DNA from: Bacteroidota bacterium
Lineage (GTDB): Bacteria; Bacteroidota; Bacteroidia; Chitinophagales; Saprospiraceae
Length of the DNA: 10,899 nt
Direction: 5' to 3'
Assembly (NCBI GenBank): GCA_018969455.1
Contig: JAGWYI010000087.1
Span: forward strand, 1-10,899
Shown here: positions 7,998 through 10,899 of the stretch, piece by piece
Layout: each line of letters begins with the position of its first letter
Numbering within the stretch: position 1 is the first letter of the stretch
Translations under genes and position numbers: made by a program
Notes under the pieces: generated by a model
Database searches by the model: none
Told to the model about the DNA's origin: nothing
What the model saw: only the letters and a program-made list of their open reading frames with translations

Positions 7998-8005
7998 CAA
8001 ATTTA
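7998..8005 (-). promoter_or_regulatory. -7 box TAAATTTG for the AAA ATPase
   Basis: Read on the minus strand, the sequence is TAAATTTG, an exact TAnnTTTG match, with its 3' end 21 bases before the ATG at 7976. No TTG lies at the expected -33 distance, so the call rests on the -7 box and its position. Confidence 0.45.
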
Positions 8006-8036
8006 CACTTTCCCCTTTGAATAAATGTGCTTAAAC

Positions 8037-8078
8037 ACACTTTTTCAAATGAAAAAATGTAAAACTCAACACTTTTTC
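8037..8078. repeat. three ACACTTTTTC-like half-sites, possible operator
   Basis: ACACTTTTTC occurs at 8037-8046 and again at 8069-8078, 32 bases apart (about three helical turns). Between them, GAAAAAATGT at 8051-8060 is the reverse complement with one mismatch, giving an imperfect palindrome at 8037-8060 with the spacer AAAT. It lies upstream of the ATPase -7 box. AT-rich runs of this sort can arise by chance. Confidence 0.35.
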
Positions 8079-8088
8079 TAAGGAAATA

Positions 8089-8111
8089 CCGTAAATCTAA
8101 CTTCTTTACGG
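8089..8111. repeat. inverted repeat CCGTAAA / TTTACGG
   Basis: Perfect 7-base arms flank a 9-base loop. The right arm also overlaps a second, smaller stem CGGG/CCCG (8109-8122), so the two cannot form together. There is no T-run after it on the plus strand, so it is not a convincing terminator. Confidence 0.35.
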
Positions 8112-8200
8112 GAGGATACCCGCACTTCATATCGGATGCGAAAGTTGCACAACCTTATTTTGCAAGATGATAGATGGGATGGGTGATTGCGCTTGGCCTT

Positions 8201-8219
8201 AATTGCAATTGTACATTTG
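8201..8219 (+). promoter_or_regulatory. palindrome AATTGCAATT followed by -7 box TACATTTG
   Basis: A perfect 10-base palindrome (8201-8210) lies one base before TACATTTG (8212-8219), an exact TAnnTTTG match. A TTG at 8193-8195 is 16 bases upstream of the box, closer than usual. The box is 11 bases ahead of the small ORF at 8231 and about 280 bases ahead of the secreted protein gene, for which it could also provide a long leader. Confidence 0.35.
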
Positions 8220-8230
8220 AATATCAGAGA

Positions 8231-8308
8231 ATGATGTATCTGTTGTTGGTTGTGGTTATTGTGATTTTTGGGGATTCAAAAACGTTGATGCATGTTCGAT
8301 ATGCTTGA
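8231..8308 (+). CDS. possible small hydrophobic peptide, 25 residues
   Basis: ATG ATG start, then Y-L-L-L-V-V-V-I-V-I-F-G, a short tail with Asp, Lys, His and Arg, and a TGA stop. The N-terminal half is hydrophobic enough for a single short membrane segment. It begins 11 bases after the TACATTTG box, a usual distance for a Bacteroidota leader, with AGAG just ahead. At this length an open frame by chance is quite possible, and the valine-rich run could simply reflect GT-rich DNA. I know no homologue. Confidence 0.22.
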   Translation: MMYLLLVVVIVIFGDSKTLMHVRYA

Positions 8309-8496
8309 TGGGCGTATAAACTAAAGATTAAGCGGAAAGAACCATTAATACCAGCGGAAGTAAAGACAAAACGCACCGGAAAAACAGATCGAATGGGTTG
8401 CAAATTTTAAGAAAATCCTGCATTTTTGCTAAAACTATTATCTAATAGGCGATACTATCCGCGTTTTAGGCATTCATCCTCCAATTTTTATGATCT

Positions 8497-9825
8497 ATGC
8501 ATAAGCACACCTGGTTAATCCTGATATGCTTTTGTACCCTGGGTACACTCCAAAGCCAATCTATTTATATTGTAATGCAGGAAGATTCAAATGTGTCTGA
8601 ATGGGCAATTTACAAACTTGATTTAGCTACTTGCACGTATTGCCCAATCATTGAGCCGGATGATTATTCCTTCTTTGGCCTTGATTTTATCGTATTGCCC
8701 AATGGGAAAATATTAACCCATACAAACAGCCTTAATCTGGTTGTTTTAGAATCGCCACCTTCTACCAATATTGTTTGGCAAGGTTCCAATAATATATACA
8801 ATGCTTTCATTGTCGGCCCAAATGGTGTCGTATATCTAATCAGCAATACTGGCTTGGCCACATTTGACCCTGTGACTTATACCATCACTCAAATTGGTAG
8901 CTGGCCGCCAAGTTTTTCAAATTACTTTTTGGAAGATATGTATATTTATAATGGCCAAGTCTATGCTGCGGGCACCGACTTGGTTAATGGTGGCATAGTC
9001 AGTGTTCAAATAGACCTATCCAATCCCTCCAATTCAACACTTGTAGGTCCAACGCCACTGATTACTTCTGTTGGAGGCACTTACAATAATACCCAGGGGG
9101 TGTTTTACATAGAATTTGAACAAGCGCCTTATATGGATTTGAAATTTTACAATCCAGTTACCGGAAGCAGCGAATTGGTTTGCGACCTGCCCGAAAATGC
9201 CTATATTTGGTCTATAGACATTTTACCAGCGGGCTTGCCAAGTTACCCTTGCTTGTGTGTTACAAGTGCAGGATATCTAGGCAATCAATCTTATTCATAT
9301 TGTATAAATGCAAATGCAATTATTCCACCTGCGACTCAGACCGAATTAGACAACAATGACCTCCTCCGTTACATCCTCTTTTCTAATCCTGGAGATCCCC
9401 TCGGCAGCATCATCGCCACGAGTGACACGCCTACGTTTCCTTTCAACCCGAATACCATGCAAGCAGGTATAACGTATTACATTGCCGCCATCGCTGGCAA
9501 CGATATCAATGGAATCTTGGATTTATCAGACCCTTGTTTAGATATTTCCAATGCCGTCCAGGTTGTCTGGCGCCCTTTGCCGACCACCACATTTACGGTG
9601 GCCAACCCTAATGTATGTGCAGGTGCTTGCACTGTTGTGACGGCAAATTTTACGGGCACAGCACCCTTCACGCTATCCTATTCAACTACGGGCTCAGGCT
9701 CGGCGACACAAACTTTTTCAGGTAACAGCGGCACATTTCAAATATGTCCGCCTCCAGGTACAACACCAGGTAACTTGATCGTACAGGCAACTAAAATAGT
9801 GGATGCCTGGTGTACTTGTGAATGA
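8497..9825 (+). CDS. secreted modular protein, probably truncated
   Basis: A 442-residue protein with an N-terminal Sec signal peptide (His/Lys lead, hydrophobic L-I-L-I-C-F-C core, probable cleavage near the S-Q-S at 20-22). Residues ~22-250 are rich in Tyr, Asn, Gly and Val with repeated I-Y-x-x-x-G-like strands, suggesting a beta-propeller. Residues ~251-365 form a module ending D-P-C-L-D-I-S-N-A-V-Q-V-V-W-R-P-L-P, and residues ~366-442 an Ig-like module running from N-P-N-V-C-A-G-A-C to W-C-T-C-E. Both look like units repeated in giant Saprospiraceae surface proteins, where further modules and a T9SS sorting domain follow. Here a TGA comes right at the end of the Ig-like module and no sorting domain is present. 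Base composition is lower in G+C than the operon. The start is at ATG 8497; an ATG at 8490 gives only four codons. Function, perhaps adhesion or cell-surface display, is inferred. Confidence 0.82.
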   Translation: MHKHTWLILICFCTLGTLQSQSIYIVMQEDSNVSEWAIYKLDLATCTYCPIIEPDDYSFFGLDFIVLPNGKILTHTNSLNLVVLESPPSTNIVWQGSNNIYNAFIVGPNGVVYLISNTGLATFDPVTYTITQIGSWPPSFSNYFLEDMYIYNGQVYAAGTDLVNGGIVSVQIDLSNPSNSTLVGPTPLITSVGGTYNNTQGVFYIEFEQAPYMDLKFYNPVTGSSELVCDLPENAYIWSIDILPAGLPSYPCLCVTSAGYLGNQSYSYCINANAIIPPATQTELDNNDLLRYILFSNPGDPLGSIIATSDTPTFPFNPNTMQAGITYYIAAIAGNDINGILDLSDPCLDISNAVQVVWRPLPTTTFTVANPNVCAGACTVVTANFTGTAPFTLSYSTTGSGSATQTFSGNSGTFQICPPPGTTPGNLIVQATKIVDAWCTCE

Positions 9826-9832
9826 GGGGACC

Positions 9833-9855
9833 GGATTTCGTTTCAGCCGAAATCC
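9833..9855. terminator. perfect hairpin between convergent ends, possible bidirectional terminator
   Basis: GGATTTCG and CGAAATCC form an 8-base perfect stem with a 7-base loop, starting 7 bases after the stop of the secreted protein and ending 11 bases before the stop of the antisense sorting-domain remnant. Three Ts follow on the plus strand and AAAGG precedes the stem on the minus strand, so the U-tract is weak. Confidence 0.5.
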
Positions 9856-9866
9856 TTTGCGTAAAA

Positions 9867-9983
9867 TCAGTCCCTAAGTACGAATACCGGAATCGTGCGT
9901 ACGCCTGATGCGTTTTGCAAATTAAGCCAATACAATCCATTCGAAACAAGGTCAGCCTTAAAACTGCGCAAAAAGGTAATAAT
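9867..9983 (-). pseudogene. antisense remnant of a T9SS C-terminal sorting domain
   Basis: On the minus strand a 38-codon frame lies between in-frame stops (9984-9986 upstream, 9867-9869 at its end). Its last ~30 residues read A-D-L-V-S-N-G-L-Y-W-L-N-L-Q and then N-A-S-G-V-R-T-I-P-V-F-V, ending L-R-D. This is the usual end of a T9SS type A sorting domain: a G-L-Y hairpin, an N-L-Q strand, and a terminal G-x-x-x-x-x-x-V-F-V strand. There is no start codon and no domain upstream, so it is the tail of a lost secreted-protein gene. It converges with the 8497 gene across the hairpin. It could have been left by a deletion or insertion with a breakpoint near 9957-9990. The match is by eye but quite specific. 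Confidence 0.6.
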
Positions 9984-9986
9984 TCA

Positions 9987-10196
9987 AAAAGTATGTCTGT
10001 TTACATCTTGTGCATCTGTTACCTGGCTGTAAACTGGACTTTGTAAACGGTGTCGTAAACGGTGTTCCCCCCTTAGCGGCGACTTGAGAACCATGCTCCG
10101 CCAACTTCCGCATTCCATACCGCCACAAAGACGCGGAAGCACCAATCAAGGGTGGTTATTATACATGTTGGCTACTAAAAATTACATAGAGGAAAC
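9987..10196. other. non-coding, degraded intergenic DNA
   Basis: No credible gene is visible. A minus-strand frame of 63 codons covers 9958-10149 but lacks any recognisable motif and overlaps the sorting-domain remnant in another frame. The stretch includes a short tandem repeat at 10043-10065, and around 10122-10143 a CCACAAAGACGCGGAAGC segment that looks like the CACAAAG-rich dispersed intergenic repeats I recall from Bacteroidota. Confidence 0.4.
10043..10065 (+). repeat. 12-base tandem repeat GTAAACGGTGTc/t
   Basis: GTAAACGGTGT occurs at 10043-10053 and 10055-10065, with one base between. A weaker copy (GTAAAC only) begins at 10029, and an inverted GTTTAC lies at 9999-10004. Confidence 0.55.
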
Positions 10197-10545
10197 TCAA
10201 ATTGTCCTTATCCTAATTTTGGTAGACGTCACTACAATAAAAAAACGGCCTTCAAGATGAGAATATTCAAGTATTACGCGCAAAAGGTTTTGCTTAATAA
10301 CGGGCAATTCCACTTGGCGATACCGAAGAAATACAACAGTAACTTTTGCCATCTGATGGGCAAAAGCCAACTCCCCAAAATCTTTATCTTCAGTAACTAC
10401 GATAGCAAATTCCTCATAAGCCATTGAAATAACAACCTCATCCGTTACACCATAAATTAACCAATGCAACTGGCTTTACCTCGTATCCACTTTCAATTAG
10501 TGCTTTTACGAGGGCTCCATGAAGATTTTCATCCGTAATAATCAT
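10197..10545 (-). pseudogene. DUF5615 PIN-like putative toxin, frameshifted
   Basis: The minus-strand ATG at 10543-10545 overlaps the stop of the DUF433 gene (ATGA). Its frame reads M-I-I-T-D-E-N-L (Asp5, Glu6) and continues to V-A-L-V-N before stopping at 10438. The next frame picks up Y-G-V-T-D-E and runs to I-R-I-R-T-I at 10197, containing T-E-D-K-D-F-G-E-L (Asp53 and Asp55 of the joined protein). Removing one base from the T3 run at 10454-10456 gives a continuous 115-residue protein of normal DUF5615 size with both acidic motifs expected of a PIN-like fold. DUF5615 proteins pair with DUF433 proteins, and this pair is proposed to be a VapBC-like toxin-antitoxin system in which the toxin would be an RNase. 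A real mutation, a sequencing error or a programmed shift are all possible; I favour a mutation or error, since no slippery heptamer is seen. No in-frame ATG restarts the downstream part. Confidence 0.82.
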
Positions 10546-10763
10546 GCTTCCGACATAACTTCGTCAGCAATCATTCTTGCCGCAAAATCTAATGCTGCAG
10601 CCACTTGCTCCCTATTCAAATGCGGATAAGCCTCTAAAATATCTTGAATGCTAAATCCATCTGCAATTTTGCGGATCACCAATTCAACCGTGATCCGAGT
10701 CCCTTTTATGATTGGTTTCCCAAGCATAACCTTGGGATCGCGCACAATAATAGATTCCTGCAT
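10542..10763 (-). CDS. DUF433 antitoxin-like protein
   Basis: A 73-residue protein, complete and of usual DUF433 length. It has the signature order of the family: D-P-K-V-M-L-G-K-P-I-I-K-G-T-R-I-T-V near residues 9-26, then D-G-F-S-I-Q-D-I-L-E-A-Y-P-H-L (35-49), and a helical A-A-L-D-F-A-A end. The fold is a winged or homeodomain-like helix-turn-helix. DUF433 genes usually sit just upstream of DUF5615 PIN-like genes and are taken as antitoxins that bind DNA and the partner. Here the stop overlaps the partner's ATG, so the two would be translated together. The partner carries a frameshift, so this antitoxin may have no functional toxin to block. The ATG lies 17 bases after a TATATTTG box. No enzymatic activity is expected. 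Confidence 0.9.
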   Translation of the reverse strand: MQESIIVRDPKVMLGKPIIKGTRITVELVIRKIADGFSIQDILEAYPHLNREQVAAALDFAARMIADEVMSEA

Positions 10764-10780
10764 GAATGATTTATTTTGTA

Positions 10781-10788
10781 CAAATATA
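10781..10788 (-). promoter_or_regulatory. -7 box TATATTTG for the DUF433/DUF5615 pair
   Basis: The minus-strand sequence is TATATTTG, an exact TAnnTTTG match, 17 bases before the ATG at 10763. At the -33 distance there is only TTTTACC, not a clear TTG, so the box is supported by its match and position. Confidence 0.5.
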
Positions 10789-10899
10789 GGTCAGATTCGG
10801 GTTTCGGTAAAACATTTCCTGCACGCTTGCTTCAAATTTCACATATCCGCTTAAGACAAAAGTTCGGAGCTTACAGGATGAAAAGTGATGACGATTTAG
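10789..10899. other. window end, no gene supported
   Basis: Apart from the region upstream of the -7 box I see nothing firm. An ATG at 10878 opens a frame to the window end (7 codons), too short to judge. Confidence 0.5.

Larger units (their letters stand above)
7977..8496. other. divergent intergenic region, 520 bases
   Basis: This lies between the minus-strand ATPase and the plus-strand secreted protein and is AT-rich. It contains the ATPase -7 box, half-palindromic ACACTTTTTC sites (8037-8078), an inverted repeat (8089-8111), a plus-strand TACATTTG box (8212-8219) and a short hydrophobic ORF (8231-8308), each listed separately. No promoter is recognised close to the 8497 start. I see no tRNA or other RNA gene. 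Confidence 0.6.

Noticed and set aside
9958..10149. Minus-strand 63-codon frame near the tandem repeat
   Set aside because: It overlaps the sorting-domain remnant in another frame, shows no recognisable motif, and its repeated P-F-T segment is just the tandem DNA repeat.
10878..10899. ATG opening a frame to the window end
   Set aside because: Only seven codons are visible and no spaced ribosome site or promoter supports it.
1..10899. CRISPR array, tRNA, rRNA or insertion sequence
   Set aside because: No regular direct repeats with spacers, no cloverleaf or rRNA signature, and no transposase or terminal inverted repeats were found.

Overview
The window looks like chromosomal DNA from a Bacteroidota bacterium, most likely the Saprospiria/Haliscomenobacter type. 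The evidence is: -7 boxes of the form TAnnTTTG ahead of several genes, weak or absent Shine-Dalgarno sequences, a secreted protein built from Ig-like modules of the kind found in Saprospiraceae giant surface proteins, and a remnant of a type IX secretion (T9SS) C-terminal sorting domain. All family calls come from reading motifs by eye; no database was searched.

Positions 1-5946 hold five tightly packed plus-strand genes that look like one operon. They are: the C-terminal part of a PEP-synthase/rifampin-phosphotransferase-like phosphotransfer enzyme (its 5' end is outside the window), a BtaA-like DUF3419 aminobutyryl transferase, a small membrane kinase of the CTP-dependent dolichol/phytol/diacylglycerol kinase type, a GNAT-like acyltransferase, and an AMP-forming ligase most like OleC. 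Junctions are a 4-bp ATGA overlap, 28 bp, 100 bp and 3 bp. The set suggests synthesis or remodelling of an unusual lipid headgroup or hydroxy-acyl lipid. The product is not known to me and the operon is the best candidate here for an undescribed pathway.

After a 297-bp gap comes a small plus-strand gene (6244-6627) with a LETM1-like segment, preceded by a promoter-like pair of boxes and a perfect 13-bp palindrome. It is convergent with a minus-strand AAA/DUF4143 ATPase (6690-7976).

From about 7977 on the window looks like accessory, decaying DNA. A 520-bp divergent intergenic region carries inverted repeats, TAnnTTTG boxes and a possible 25-codon hydrophobic ORF. Next is a secreted modular protein (8497-9825) that stops exactly at the end of an Ig-like module and has no sorting domain. 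A perfect hairpin follows, and then the last ~30 codons of a different, antisense gene's T9SS sorting domain. Finally, a DUF433/DUF5615 toxin-antitoxin-like pair lies on the minus strand, with the putative toxin split by a one-base frameshift.
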